Of a stretch of DNA of 64,000 bases, positions 1 to 8,396 are shown one piece after another. The stretch comes from Tepidicaulis sp002389665 (GTDB taxonomy: Bacteria; Pseudomonadota; Alphaproteobacteria; Parvibaculales; Parvibaculaceae). Location: contig NZ_OZ244942.1 in assembly GCF_965222285.1 (NCBI RefSeq), forward strand, positions 2,542,001 through 2,606,000, written 5' to 3'. Position 1 is the stretch's first letter; each line of letters begins with the position of its first letter. A program made the position numbers and the translations under genes. The notes below the pieces were generated by a model that had not been told where the DNA came from, made no database searches, and saw only the letters and a list, made by a program, of their open reading frames with translations.

Positions 1-400
1 TCCGGCGCAGCTGTGCGGCCTGAGCCCGTTCCTTGGCGCTTTGCTGGGCGGCCTGCTGGGTCGAGCCGAGGAACCCGCTGAGAACGGACGCCGCCGGCAA
101 GGCCCGGCCGAGCGCCGCCCCCGCGCCGCCATAAATCGCCGCCTGCTCGGCCACGGCAATGCCCGCGCCGGTGAGCTGGCCTTCGGTTTCGGCAGCGCCC
201 GCCTCGCCGATAACCTGATCCATCGCGCCGATTTCACTGGCAAGCTGCGCGCAGCTCATACTGGCATCGCCCGGCTGCTGCACCTGCAAAGACTGCTGCT
301 GCCCCGTCGTCTGGCAGGCGGCGAGCAAAAAAGCCGAGGCCAGAAGGCTGACCGCTGGTTTTGCCCGGCACCTGGCCGGCTGAGTTGTTACGCGAACCAT
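1..400 (-). CDS. Small outer-membrane-type lipoprotein, C-terminus cut by window edge
   Basis: Read on the minus strand from an ATG at 400, the frame stays open to base 1, giving 133 residues with no stop. The N-terminus has basic residues, a hydrophobic stretch and a lipobox LLAAC with the lipidated Cys at residue 29, so it is predicted to be exported and lipid-anchored. After the Cys comes a Gln-rich spacer, then a MSCAQL motif as in several short alphaproteobacterial lipoproteins, then an Ala/Gly-rich segment that may be a helical hairpin. The function is unknown. An overlapping plus-strand frame (41-448) has no recognisable features and is treated as a shadow. Confidence 0.7.
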   Translation of the reverse strand, partial: MVRVTTQPARCRAKPAVSLLASAFLLAACQTTGQQQSLQVQQPGDASMSCAQLASEIGAMDQVIGEAGAAETEGQLTGAGIAVAEQAAIYGGAGAALGRALPAASVLSGFLGSTQQAAQQSAKERAQAAQLRR

Positions 401-508
401 ATCTATCCCCTTCCCTGCCGCCCGCAGCGCGGGCGGGTGACTGTCTGAAAGGGAGAGTGCCCAGAAGGGCAAAAGGGCGGAATGGTACAGATATACCAGG
501 AGGCAAAA

Positions 509-530
509 GAAAGCCGGCTAACCGGCCTTT
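509..530 (-). terminator. Probable rho-independent terminator overlapping the stop codon
   Basis: On the minus strand CCGGC pairs with GCCGG (513-517 with 522-526) around a loop that contains the TAG stop of the upstream gene. A T-rich TTTCTTTTG follows. The stem is short, so this is a modest call. Confidence 0.45.
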
Positions 531-2275
531 GAGGATGCGTGAACAAGCTCGTCCAATATCTCGGCAAGGCGCGCGGCGCTGATGAGATGCCCCTCGCCTT
601 CGAAGACGCGCAGGCTCGCGGGCGAAAAGCGGGCAATGCCTTCCCGCGCCTCTTCCAGCGGCACCTGCGTATCTTCCCCGCCGAGCCAGACATGGAGCGG
701 ACAGCGGATCTGCGTCGGGTCGAGCTGATAGCCGCCCGAGGCAAGCTCGCTTTCCCGGATCACCCCTTCCACCTGCAGACTGAGAGAATCATAAAGCGCA
801 TCAAGAAGCTCTTCCGCCAGGGCAGGGTCCGCCTTCAGCCGCGCGGCATCCGCCGGCGCACTTTGGAAGAAGCGCTGCATCATGCCGCTCAGGATTTTCC
901 GCGAAAGCTTTTGCCGCAGAAGCTGCAGCGCGCCGCGCCGCAGCCAGCCATTGCGGATGAGGCTGCCATAAAAAGAAAGCGCCGGATTGTTGCGGTAGTC
1001 TTTTTCAAGATGGACATCGATGCGCGGCGCAGCGAGCCCGGCCCGCTCCACCCGCTCGCCAAGCTCGCTGGCCGCGGCAAGCACGAAGGGCGCCGCCGAG
1101 GCCGAGCCGTAAAGCAGGGCGCGTTCAAGCCCCAGCCTATCCATGAAGACGCGCAGGTCTTTCGCAAAACTTTGGATCGTCATGTCCGGATCGAAGGTGG
1201 AGCCGCCCGTTCCCGGCCGCTCCACACGGATAAGCCTGATGTTGCTGCGCTGTAGCGCTTCAGCCTTGCGGCGGGGCAGAAAGCTGCCCGTAATCGCCGG
1301 TACGAGATTGAGCACAGGCTTGCCCTCGCGCGCGCCATATTCCCTATAAGCAAGCCGGCGCCCATCCGGCAGTTCGACATAAAGGCGTGCATCGCTCTCG
1401 GGCGGGCTTTGCCGCACGCCTGAAAGATGCGCGCCCAGCACCATAAGCTCGGCGACATGGCGGATGAGATCGCCCTGCCGGTTGAGGCCGAATTTTTCGA
1501 AGACGTTTGCCAGCTGATTGCGCGCCGTGTTGGGCGAAATGCCGAGCGCGCGGGCCGCTTCTTTGAGCGCCAGGCCGCGCGTCAGCTCGCCCACAAGCCG
1601 CGCCTCGGCCGGAGAAAGACCGAGAAGCGAGGCCGACAGCACCTCTTCATCGAAACTGAGCGCACGGGCGGGCATGAGAAACACCACCGCCGCTTCTTGG
1701 CTGAGCGCAGCGGAAAGCGGCAGGCCCGTTTGCGGCAGCCGCGCGCCGTCGAGCAGGAACCCGAAAACCGGCAAGGTGCCGGGCGCATGAATATTGAGCC
1801 GCACCAGCCGGGCACCCGCGCCATCTTTTAGCGCCGCGAAAGCCTCTTCAAATGCGCTGCGGTCTTCGCGCGCGTTCCAGGAAAGCGTCGCGCCTTCTTC
1901 AAGCGCGCCAGTGAGGGGGCGAAGCTGCGCGGCCATCGCCTCGTTGAAAGTAAGAAGACGCCCGCGCCCATCGAGCGCCAGAAAAGCCGCAGGCGGCGGC
2001 TGCGCCCCGGATGCTTCGCTTTGCGCCATGCGTTCTTCAGCAAGGCGCGCGGCTTCTTCCAGATGGCGGGAAATTTCGGCGAGAAGGTCTTTGGGCAGGC
2101 TCTCTTCCTTGCGGTCCACAAGCTCGGTGAAACGCAAGAGGTCTTCCCAGTTTTCCGGATCGGCAGCATAGGCATAAAGACTGGCGATCACGTCGGAGAG
2201 AAGCGCATAAGGCGCGCGCGCCTCCTCTCCCTCGCCTAGGCCATGCGCCCTACCGCCTATCGGTGCGCTGCTCAT
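518..2275 (-). CDS. LuxR-type regulator fused to a C-terminal alpha/beta hydrolase
   Basis: This 585-residue protein has three parts. Residues about 90-205 look like a PAS-type sensor (LALDGRGRLLTFNEA). Residues about 213-280 are a LuxR/GerE DNA-binding domain (LSPAEARLVGELTRG, ALGISPNTARNQLANVFEKF). Residues about 297-580 are an alpha/beta hydrolase. The nucleophile elbow reads GSASAA, with Ser393 in a small-x-Ser-x-small context instead of GxSxG. Asp535 (GGED) and His563 (GEGHL) fit the acid and base, so a catalytic triad is possible. It has no signal peptide and is probably cytoplasmic. It is monocistronic. An inference is that the hydrolase domain binds or cleaves the ligand that controls DNA binding; the target genes are unknown. 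Confidence 0.88.
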   Translation of the reverse strand: MSSAPIGGRAHGLGEGEEARAPYALLSDVIASLYAYAADPENWEDLLRFTELVDRKEESLPKDLLAEISRHLEEAARLAEERMAQSEASGAQPPPAAFLALDGRGRLLTFNEAMAAQLRPLTGALEEGATLSWNAREDRSAFEEAFAALKDGAGARLVRLNIHAPGTLPVFGFLLDGARLPQTGLPLSAALSQEAAVVFLMPARALSFDEEVLSASLLGLSPAEARLVGELTRGLALKEAARALGISPNTARNQLANVFEKFGLNRQGDLIRHVAELMVLGAHLSGVRQSPPESDARLYVELPDGRRLAYREYGAREGKPVLNLVPAITGSFLPRRKAEALQRSNIRLIRVERPGTGGSTFDPDMTIQSFAKDLRVFMDRLGLERALLYGSASAAPFVLAAASELGERVERAGLAAPRIDVHLEKDYRNNPALSFYGSLIRNGWLRRGALQLLRQKLSRKILSGMMQRFFQSAPADAARLKADPALAEELLDALYDSLSLQVEGVIRESELASGGYQLDPTQIRCPLHVWLGGEDTQVPLEEAREGIARFSPASLRVFEGEGHLISAARLAEILDELVHASSKAG

Positions 2276-2374
2276 CCCCTCGTCTTACGCCCCCAGATGC
2301 GCCGCCTGACAATGGCAGCCGACATGAGGCCAAGACTACGCAGAAAGAAAACGCCCTGCTACCCCGCACCAAAA

Positions 2375-2406
2375 CAAAAGGCCATCCCCTTCGGAACGGC
2401 CTTTTA
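2375..2406 (-). terminator. Rho-independent terminator of gapR
   Basis: An inverted repeat AAAAGGCC ... GGCCTTTT has further inner pairs (two of them G-T) and a GAAG loop. It lies 30 bases beyond the gapR stop on the minus strand and ends in TTTTG. Confidence 0.8.
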
Positions 2407-2435
2407 GAAACAAGACAGCGCGAGAAGCCTCGCGC

Positions 2436-2702
2436 TTAGCCCAGCATGCCGAGCGCGTGCAGATAAAGTTCCAGCACCGCTTCTTCTTCCTGGCGTTCGG
2501 CCTGATCTTTCTTGCGTAAAGAAATCACCTTGCGCATGACTTTGGTGTCGAAGCCGTTTCCTTTGGCCTCCGCATAGACTTCCTTGATATCGGCGGCAAT
2601 CGCAGCCTTTTCTTCTTCAAGGCGTTCGATCCGTTCGATATAGGCCCGCAATTGATCTTGGGCGATGGTCGTTGCGCCCGCAGGCGCGTTTCCGTCCGCC
2701 AT
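2436..2702 (-). CDS. gapR: GapR family nucleoid-associated protein (DUF2312)
   Basis: This 88-residue protein matches the DUF2312/UPF0335 family along its length. It has an N-terminal helix AQDQLRAYIERIERLEEEK that forms the coiled-coil dimer, then the conserved AEAKGNGFDTKVMRKVISLR segment. GapR of Caulobacter binds overtwisted AT-rich DNA ahead of replication and transcription and stimulates topoisomerases. The size is normal for the family. It is the last gene of a likely minus-strand group with DUF1244 (121 bases upstream) and the amidohydrolase homologue, and a hairpin terminator follows it. A GGAG lies about ten bases before the ATG. Confidence 0.95.
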   Translation of the reverse strand: MADGNAPAGATTIAQDQLRAYIERIERLEEEKAAIAADIKEVYAEAKGNGFDTKVMRKVISLRKKDQAERQEEEAVLELYLHALGMLG

Positions 2703-2823
2703 GAGGAAAGTCTCCGCTCGTCAAACTGGTACTGAAATTTAAGGAGCGGCAACATAGCGCCGCCGCCCTCCGCCCGCAAGCGCCGCTCACGCGCAAATTG
2801 CGGATGCCGTCTAAGCCCAGCTA

Positions 2824-3135
2824 TTACCCATGTTTTTTCTGCGCTGCCTCGAAAGCGGCGATCTGTTCGGGGCTGGCTTTGGCCTGGTATTTTTCTTTCC
2901 ATTCGGCAAAGGGCATGCCGTAGACGATCTCACGCGCTTCCGTCTTGTCGAGCGCGATGCCCTTTTCTTCCGCCGCTTCCTTGTACCAATCGGCCAGACA
3001 ATTGCGGCAAAAGCCGCCATGGATCATAAGATCGATATTCTGCACATCCTTGCGTTCATCCAGATGCGCCAGAAGCCGGCGGAAGGCGGCGGCCTGCAAT
3101 TCCGTTTCCGTCTGCTTGTCGATGTCCTTCGTCAT
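2824..3135 (-). CDS. DUF1244 family protein
   Basis: This 103-residue protein has the DUF1244 signature: AAAFRRLLAHLDERKDVQNID, then the cysteine pair in FCRNCLADWY, then EIVYGMPFAEWKEKYQ. It is probably a small cytoplasmic protein, and the conserved CxxC suggests metal or redox chemistry, although no function is established for the family. A strong AAAGGAG sits eight bases before the ATG. It lies 23 bases downstream of the N-formylglutamate amidohydrolase homologue on the same strand, so the two are probably co-transcribed. Confidence 0.9.
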   Translation of the reverse strand: MTKDIDKQTETELQAAAFRRLLAHLDERKDVQNIDLMIHGGFCRNCLADWYKEAAEEKGIALDKTEAREIVYGMPFAEWKEKYQAKASPEQIAAFEAAQKKHG

Positions 3136-3158
3136 GAGCGGCTCCTTTCAAATGATCC

Positions 3159-4013
3159 TTACCCGCGCGCCTCATGGCTGCGCGAGCCGAAATGCTGAAC
3201 GCGGGCAATATCGCCGCGCTCCAGAATGGGGGTCAGCAGGCGGGCAAGGCGGGCGGCCCATTCCGCCTGTCCTTCGCGCGCGGCGATCAAATCCTGGCGG
3301 ATTTCGATCAGCGCATGGGCATAGCCGTTCACCGTGCCGTGCCGGTAAAGCGTATCGCCTTTCAAATAGCCGATATAGGGAAGATTGTCGCCGACGGTCA
3401 AACCGCCTTCCCGCGCAAAGCCTTCGAAAAGCGCATCCGGTACGCGGTGATCGCGGTCCCAGAGCACACCCGTATGCCAGGGCCGCTGCACCCCGCGCCA
3501 GGCCGGTGTAAAACTGTGAATGGAAATGATCACCGGCACATGGCCGCGTGCGCTTAAATGCTGAAGCGCGCCCGCAACGGCGCGGTGATAGGGCTGGTGA
3601 AAACGCGTCAGGCGGTTTTGAAATTCTTCCGCGTCCCGGTAAGGATCGACGAGCCGGTTCGCGGGCACGATTGCTCCATCCGACAGCTTCATGACAAGGG
3701 TCGGATCGTCCTCGCCCCTGTTTAGATCGATGAGGAGGCGTGAATAGCGCCCGAGCAGCGCCGGGGCTTCCATCATCTCCGCAAGGCGCCGCGTCACTTC
3801 CGCCGCGCCGATGTCATAGGCGATGTGGCGGGAAAATTCTTCTTCCGCAAGCCCCAGCGTGCCATATCCTTCCGGCAAGGCATTGGAAGCGTGATCGCAG
3901 AGCAAAAGCAGCCCGGTGCGGGCCGCGCCCTCGATCACTTCAACCGCGCCGTCGCGGCCCGGTTTCAAAGAGGCGGATTTCAGGATAGGAGAAGGCGGGG
4001 TTTCGGTCAGCAT
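3159..4013 (-). CDS. N-formylglutamate amidohydrolase family protein
   Basis: From the ATG at 4013 the protein has 284 residues. Family features are LLLLCDHASNALPEGYG near the N-terminus, SRLLIDLNRGEDDP, IISIHSFTPAW and ALIEIRQD, in the order seen in N-formylglutamate amidohydrolases, which are metal-dependent deformylases. A longer frame opens at 4112 but would overlap the divergent glycerate kinase start at 4057, so the internal ATG is preferred. The natural substrate is uncertain, because this branch differs from classical HutG. It leads a minus-strand group with DUF1244 and gapR. A second, distinct family member lies at 34780-35760. Confidence 0.85.
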   Translation of the reverse strand: MLTETPPSPILKSASLKPGRDGAVEVIEGAARTGLLLLCDHASNALPEGYGTLGLAEEEFSRHIAYDIGAAEVTRRLAEMMEAPALLGRYSRLLIDLNRGEDDPTLVMKLSDGAIVPANRLVDPYRDAEEFQNRLTRFHQPYHRAVAGALQHLSARGHVPVIISIHSFTPAWRGVQRPWHTGVLWDRDHRVPDALFEGFAREGGLTVGDNLPYIGYLKGDTLYRHGTVNGYAHALIEIRQDLIAAREGQAEWAARLARLLTPILERGDIARVQHFGSRSHEARG

Positions 4014-4056
4014 GGCCGCAATATAATCACGCCGCGCGCCAAGGAGAACGGGGCCA

Positions 4057-5337
4057 ATGGCTTTTCTGGAAGACCCGGCTGTTTTTTTACCGCGCCTTTT
4101 CGCGCGCGCCATTGCCCATGTGCAGCCCGAAACCTGCCTGCCGCCCTATCTTCCCGCACTGCCTGCCAACAAAAAATTGATCGTGCTGGGCGCAGGTAAA
4201 GCTGCCTCCGCCATGGCGCTCGCCGTGGAAAAGGCTTACGCGGACCACCCCTCTTTAAGCGGCCTCGTCATCACGCGCTACGGGCACGCGCTGCCCACCG
4301 CCCGCATCCGCACGGTGGAAGCCGCCCATCCCGTGCCCGATGCCGCCGGCCTTGCCGCCACGCAGGAACTGCTTTCCCTTGCCCGCGAGGCCGGGCCGGA
4401 GGATTTCGTGCTCGTCCTTCTTTCCGGCGGCGGCTCGGCGCTGATGACCGCGCCCATCGACGGCGTTTCCTTTGAAGAAAAACAGGCTCTGACCCGCGCG
4501 CTCCTGCGCTCCGGCGCGCCCATTCAAGACATCAACAAGGTGCGCGCGCAATTCTCGAAAGTAAAAGGCGGACGCCTTGCCGCCGCGATCAACGCCCCCG
4601 CCCTCACCCTCGCCATTTCCGATGTGGCAGGGGACGATCCTGCCGCCATCGCCTCCGGCCCCATGGTGCCGGCTAAAGGGACACGCGAAGAGGCCCTTGC
4701 CGTTTTAAAGTCGCGGGGCCTTCTCACGCCCGCCCTTCAAAAAGCGCTGGAGGCGGCGCCGGAGGCCCCGCGTGCGCTCAATCCTGCCTTCAAAAACAAA
4801 CGCTACGAAATTGTCGCCGCTCCCAAAGATGCGCTCGCGGCAGCTGCGGAGGAAGCGCGCGCCGCCGGGCTCGGCGTCACATTGCTTGGCGATGCGCTGG
4901 AAGGCGAAGCGCGCGATCTTGCCCGCGCCCATGCAAAGCTTGCGCTCGCCTATAAAGGGCCGCCGCAGCTTTTTCTTTCCGGCGGTGAAGTGACGGTGAC
5001 GATGGACAAAGACGCCGTGCCCGGCAATGGCGGACCCAACCAGGAATATGCCCTGGCGCTCGCCCTTGCCCTTGAAGGCGCGCCCGGCATCTTCGCCCTT
5101 GCCGGGGATACGGACGGCAATGATGGCGGCAGCGGTGAAAAAGACGACCCGGCCGGCGCGCTTATCACGCCTGAAACACTCGCGCGCGGCGCGGCAAGCG
5201 GCCTGAGCGGGGAAGAGGCGCTTTCCCGCCATGCCTCGGGTGATTTTCTGCGCGCGGCGGAGACGCTTCTCACCCCCGGCCCCACTTTTACGAATGTGAA
5301 CGATTTCCGCGCTATTCTCGTCCTTCCCAGCCGTTGA
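4057..5337 (+). CDS. gckA: Glycerate 2-kinase, DUF4147/MOFRL family
   Basis: This 426-residue protein matches the class II glycerate kinases (TtuD/GckA), which phosphorylate D-glycerate to 2-phosphoglycerate with ATP. The N-terminal DUF4147 domain has LIVLGAGKAASAMA, VLLSGGGSALM and INKVRAQFSKVKGGRLA. The C-terminal MOFRL domain has LFLSGGEVTVT, GGPNQEYALALAL and FALAGDTDGNDG. AAGGAG precedes the ATG at good spacing. Pyruvate kinase lies two genes downstream, so the cluster could feed glycerate into lower glycolysis. The symbol follows family usage; ttuD is the alternative name. Confidence 0.93.
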   Translation: MAFLEDPAVFLPRLFARAIAHVQPETCLPPYLPALPANKKLIVLGAGKAASAMALAVEKAYADHPSLSGLVITRYGHALPTARIRTVEAAHPVPDAAGLAATQELLSLAREAGPEDFVLVLLSGGGSALMTAPIDGVSFEEKQALTRALLRSGAPIQDINKVRAQFSKVKGGRLAAAINAPALTLAISDVAGDDPAAIASGPMVPAKGTREEALAVLKSRGLLTPALQKALEAAPEAPRALNPAFKNKRYEIVAAPKDALAAAAEEARAAGLGVTLLGDALEGEARDLARAHAKLALAYKGPPQLFLSGGEVTVTMDKDAVPGNGGPNQEYALALALALEGAPGIFALAGDTDGNDGGSGEKDDPAGALITPETLARGAASGLSGEEALSRHASGDFLRAAETLLTPGPTFTNVNDFRAILVLPSR

Positions 5338-5363
5338 GTCGCGCCTAATTCAGAGTTCCCCGG

Positions 5364-5834
5364 ATGTTTTCCCTGCCCGCAAGGTTCTTCTCTATCGCAG
5401 CACCTCTTGCGGGCGCGCTCATCATCGCTCTTTCCGCTGCGCCTCCGGCACGCGCCGATCTCAGCGTTTGTAACCGCCTTGCCGTGCCGCTTTCCGCAGC
5501 GCTCGGCTATCATGACGGGCAGGACTGGGTGTCGGAAGGCTGGTGGCAGCTGGCGCCGGAAAGCTGTACAAAGCTGCTCGCAGGCAAGCTCACCGCCCGG
5601 TTCTATTATCTTCATGCCGTCGATACGCGGCAAGGACGGATCTGGGGCGGGTCTGCCCCCTTGTGCATTTCGCCCACCGCCTTCACCATCAAAGGCAGGT
5701 CGGACTGCACCGGACGCGGCTATGCGCGCGCCGGTTTTCATGAAGTTGATACCGGCACCGCGCTAGACTGGCGTCTCGACATTCCTTTCTCCGCCCGCAG
5801 CCAGGGCAATATGCCGGAACCGAAAGACAGGTAA
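5364..5834 (+). CDS. DUF1036 family exported protein
   Basis: This 156-residue protein has a signal peptide (about residues 1-32, ending APPARA) and a mature part matching DUF1036: LSVCNRLAVPLSAALGY, EGWWQLAPESCTKLL and four conserved cysteines. It is predicted to be periplasmic. Family members often neighbour pyruvate kinase in alphaproteobacteria, as here, where only five bases separate the two genes. No biochemical role is established. Confidence 0.88.
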   Translation: MFSLPARFFSIAAPLAGALIIALSAAPPARADLSVCNRLAVPLSAALGYHDGQDWVSEGWWQLAPESCTKLLAGKLTARFYYLHAVDTRQGRIWGGSAPLCISPTAFTIKGRSDCTGRGYARAGFHEVDTGTALDWRLDIPFSARSQGNMPEPKDR

Positions 5835-5839
5835 AAAAC

Positions 5840-7273
5840 ATGCGCCGCCGTAACGTAAAGATCCTTGCGACCCTTGGCCCGGCAACGAACACGCCCGAGC
5901 GCATCCGCGCGCTGCACGATGCCGGCGCCGATGCCTTCCGCCTCAACATGAGCCATCTGGACCATGAAGGGCTGAAAAAGATGCATGGCTATCTGCGCCA
6001 GGTGGAAGCGGAAGTCGGCCGGCCCATCGGCATTCTGGTGGACCTGCAAGGCCCCAAACTGCGCGTCGGCAAATTCGCAAACGGCCCGGTGGAGCTGAAG
6101 GAAGGGGCAAGCTTCCGCCTCGACCTCGATACTGCGCCGGGCGATGTCACGCGGGTAAACCTGCCGCATCCGGAAATTTTCGCCGCCATTGCGCCGGGCC
6201 GTAATCTGCTGCTCGATGACGGACGCATCCGTCTTGAAGTGAAGGAAGCCGAAGCCGATTACGCCGTCACGAAAGTCCTACAAGGCGGCGTGCTCTCCGA
6301 CCGCAAGGGCGTCAACCTGCCCGATGCGACGCTCGGTCTTTCCGCGCTTTCGGACAAGGACCGCGCGGATCTGGAAGCCGCGCTCTCGCTCGGCATCGAC
6401 TGGCTGGCGCTTTCTTTCATTCAGCGTCCGGACGACGTCGCCGAAGCGCGCAAGCTGGCGCGCGGGCGCGCCGCCATCATCGCGAAAATCGAAAAGCCCA
6501 ACGCGCTGACCGAGCTTGACGGCATTCTCGATCTTGCCGACGGGCTCATGGTGGCACGCGGGGACCTTGGCGTCGAACTGCCGATCGAACAGGTGCCCGG
6601 CTGGCAAAAGCGCATCACGCGCCTTGCCCGCAAGGCCGGCAAGCCCGTGGTCGTAGCAACGCAGATGCTGGAATCCATGATCTCCTCGCCCATGCCGACC
6701 CGCGCGGAAGTCTCGGACGTGGCGACCGCGGTCTTCGAAGGGGCGGACGCCATCATGCTTTCGGCTGAATCGGCGGCGGGCGATTATCCCATCGAGGCGG
6801 TGGAGATGATGAACCGCATCGCCGTCGAGGTGGAGGACGATCCCAACTATTCCTCCATCATTTACGGCCAGCGCACGGAGCCGGAGGCAACGAGCGCCGA
6901 TGCGATTTCCGCAGCCGCCCATACCGTTGCCGATACGCTCAATGCCGCAGCCATCGTCTGCTGGACGAATTCCGGCTCGACCGGCATCCGCGCCGCGCGC
7001 GAGCGCCCGCAATTTCCCATCATTGCGCTGACCCCGATCACCGAGACCGCCCGGCGCCTCGCGCTTGTCTGGGGGCTGCACTGCGTTCTTACCGAAGACG
7101 CGCAAAACCTTGACGATGTGGTGGACCGCGCCTGCCGCATCGCCTTCCGGGAAGGCTTTGCCCAGCGCGGCCAGCGCATCATCATCACCGCAGGCGTGCC
7201 GCTCGGCACGCCCGGCGCCACGAACATGCTGCGCGTGGCCTTTGTGGGGGAAAAAGGCGGCATGGTGGGCTAA
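5840..7273 (+). CDS. pyk: Pyruvate kinase
   Basis: This 477-residue protein is full length for bacterial pyruvate kinase, which converts phosphoenolpyruvate and ADP to pyruvate and ATP. It opens with NVKILATLGPATNTPE and LVDLQGPKLRVG, then the catalytic lysine region IIAKIEKPNAL, the metal and substrate segment MVARGDLGVELP, and VVATQMLESMISSPMPTRAE with IMLSAESAAGDYP. The C-terminal allosteric domain has CWTNSGSTGIRAARERP. It is the last of three co-directional genes (glycerate kinase, DUF1036, pyk) and is probably co-transcribed with DUF1036. Confidence 0.97.
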   Translation: MRRRNVKILATLGPATNTPERIRALHDAGADAFRLNMSHLDHEGLKKMHGYLRQVEAEVGRPIGILVDLQGPKLRVGKFANGPVELKEGASFRLDLDTAPGDVTRVNLPHPEIFAAIAPGRNLLLDDGRIRLEVKEAEADYAVTKVLQGGVLSDRKGVNLPDATLGLSALSDKDRADLEAALSLGIDWLALSFIQRPDDVAEARKLARGRAAIIAKIEKPNALTELDGILDLADGLMVARGDLGVELPIEQVPGWQKRITRLARKAGKPVVVATQMLESMISSPMPTRAEVSDVATAVFEGADAIMLSAESAAGDYPIEAVEMMNRIAVEVEDDPNYSSIIYGQRTEPEATSADAISAAAHTVADTLNAAAIVCWTNSGSTGIRAARERPQFPIIALTPITETARRLALVWGLHCVLTEDAQNLDDVVDRACRIAFREGFAQRGQRIIITAGVPLGTPGATNMLRVAFVGEKGGMVG

Positions 7274-7311
7274 AGCCCGCCGCCTCTGTTCTTTAGCGGA
7301 GCCCGGATCTT

Positions 7312-8313
7312 TTAGCGCACCTCAGGCGCCTCGATCTCATGGAGGCCGGGGCGCAGCGCCCCGCCCGTTGCCAGGCGCGAAAGCGCCTCGCGCACCACGC
7401 CCCCATGCACATGATGGGGCATATGGCCCGTGCCTTTCAGCTTGATCAGTTCCGATCCCTCGATCTGCTCATGCAGCACATAGGAATGGATTTTGGCGCG
7501 CACCGTCCGGTCTCTGTTGCCGGTCAGAATGATGGTGGGCACGGAAATTTCGCCATAGCGTTTCGACTGGCGGGCAAGATGGGATTTGAGATTGCCCGTA
7601 TCCTCGCTGTTCGCCTTGAAATTGGCCGGGCGGAAAAGCAGCGGCAGGCCGATATCCGCACCGAACCCGTCGGGCGCGGGATCGGGCGCAAAATTCCCCG
7701 CGATCCCGGCTTGCGAGAGAAACCGCCCGCCCGGCACCGCAAGCGTGCGCGCAAAAAGCCCGCCGATGAGAGGCGTGCGCACCACCGAATGATACCAGGC
7801 GACCCCGCCCTCCCAGGGATGCGTCGCCCCGGACATGACAAGAACCCCGGCAAGGTTTTCGGGAAAATGCAGCGCATAGGCGGCCGCCACCGCCCCGCCC
7901 CAGGAATGGCCGAGCACCACGGCCTTTTCGATGCCGAGTTTAAGCAGCGCATCGCGGATCAATTCCGCCTGGCGGGCCGGGTCGTGAATATCCTCGATAC
8001 CGGGCCGCTCGCTCCAGCCATGGCCGGGCCTGTCGAAAGCAAGCACCCGGTGCTCCTTGGCAAGGCCGGGAAAAATAGAGACCATAAAATCGCGCAGGTT
8101 CCCGCTTGCCCCGTGAATAAGCACGATCGGCACGCCCTTGCCGCCGCCTTCCGGCGCCGCTTCCACATAATGAAGCCGCGCGCCCTTCACTTCGACGAAC
8201 TTGCCGAGCGGGGGATATTTCTCCGCCGCCTGCCCGTTCATGAAAGCGGAATAGGCAAAAGCGGCAATCAGAAGCGCGCCAAGCGCGCCGGCAATCCAGA
8301 AAAGAAACGACAC
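7312..8313 (-). CDS. Alpha/beta hydrolase with N-terminal membrane anchor
   Basis: This 333-residue protein has a hydrophobic helix at residues 4-25 (FLFWIAGALGALLIAAFAYS), probably a signal anchor. An alpha/beta hydrolase fold follows: VLIHGASGNLRDF oxyanion segment, FDRPGHGWSER, nucleophile elbow GHSWGG, acid region ILTGNRDRTV and catalytic His in GTGHMPHHVHGG. The domain probably faces the periplasm. The substrate is unknown; the overall pattern resembles haloalkane-dehalogenase or epoxide-hydrolase relatives, but the halide-binding residues cannot be judged by eye. It is convergent with pyk. Confidence 0.85.
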   Translation of the reverse strand: MSFLFWIAGALGALLIAAFAYSAFMNGQAAEKYPPLGKFVEVKGARLHYVEAAPEGGGKGVPIVLIHGASGNLRDFMVSIFPGLAKEHRVLAFDRPGHGWSERPGIEDIHDPARQAELIRDALLKLGIEKAVVLGHSWGGAVAAAYALHFPENLAGVLVMSGATHPWEGGVAWYHSVVRTPLIGGLFARTLAVPGGRFLSQAGIAGNFAPDPAPDGFGADIGLPLLFRPANFKANSEDTGNLKSHLARQSKRYGEISVPTIILTGNRDRTVRAKIHSYVLHEQIEGSELIKLKGTGHMPHHVHGGVVREALSRLATGGALRPGLHEIEAPEVR

Positions 8314-8396
8314 ATCAAACCCCTGCGCTCACTCTGCCTTTCGGGCAGCATCACCGGTCATCACTGAAGTGAGAGTATAGGACGGCGGCGCAGCGC

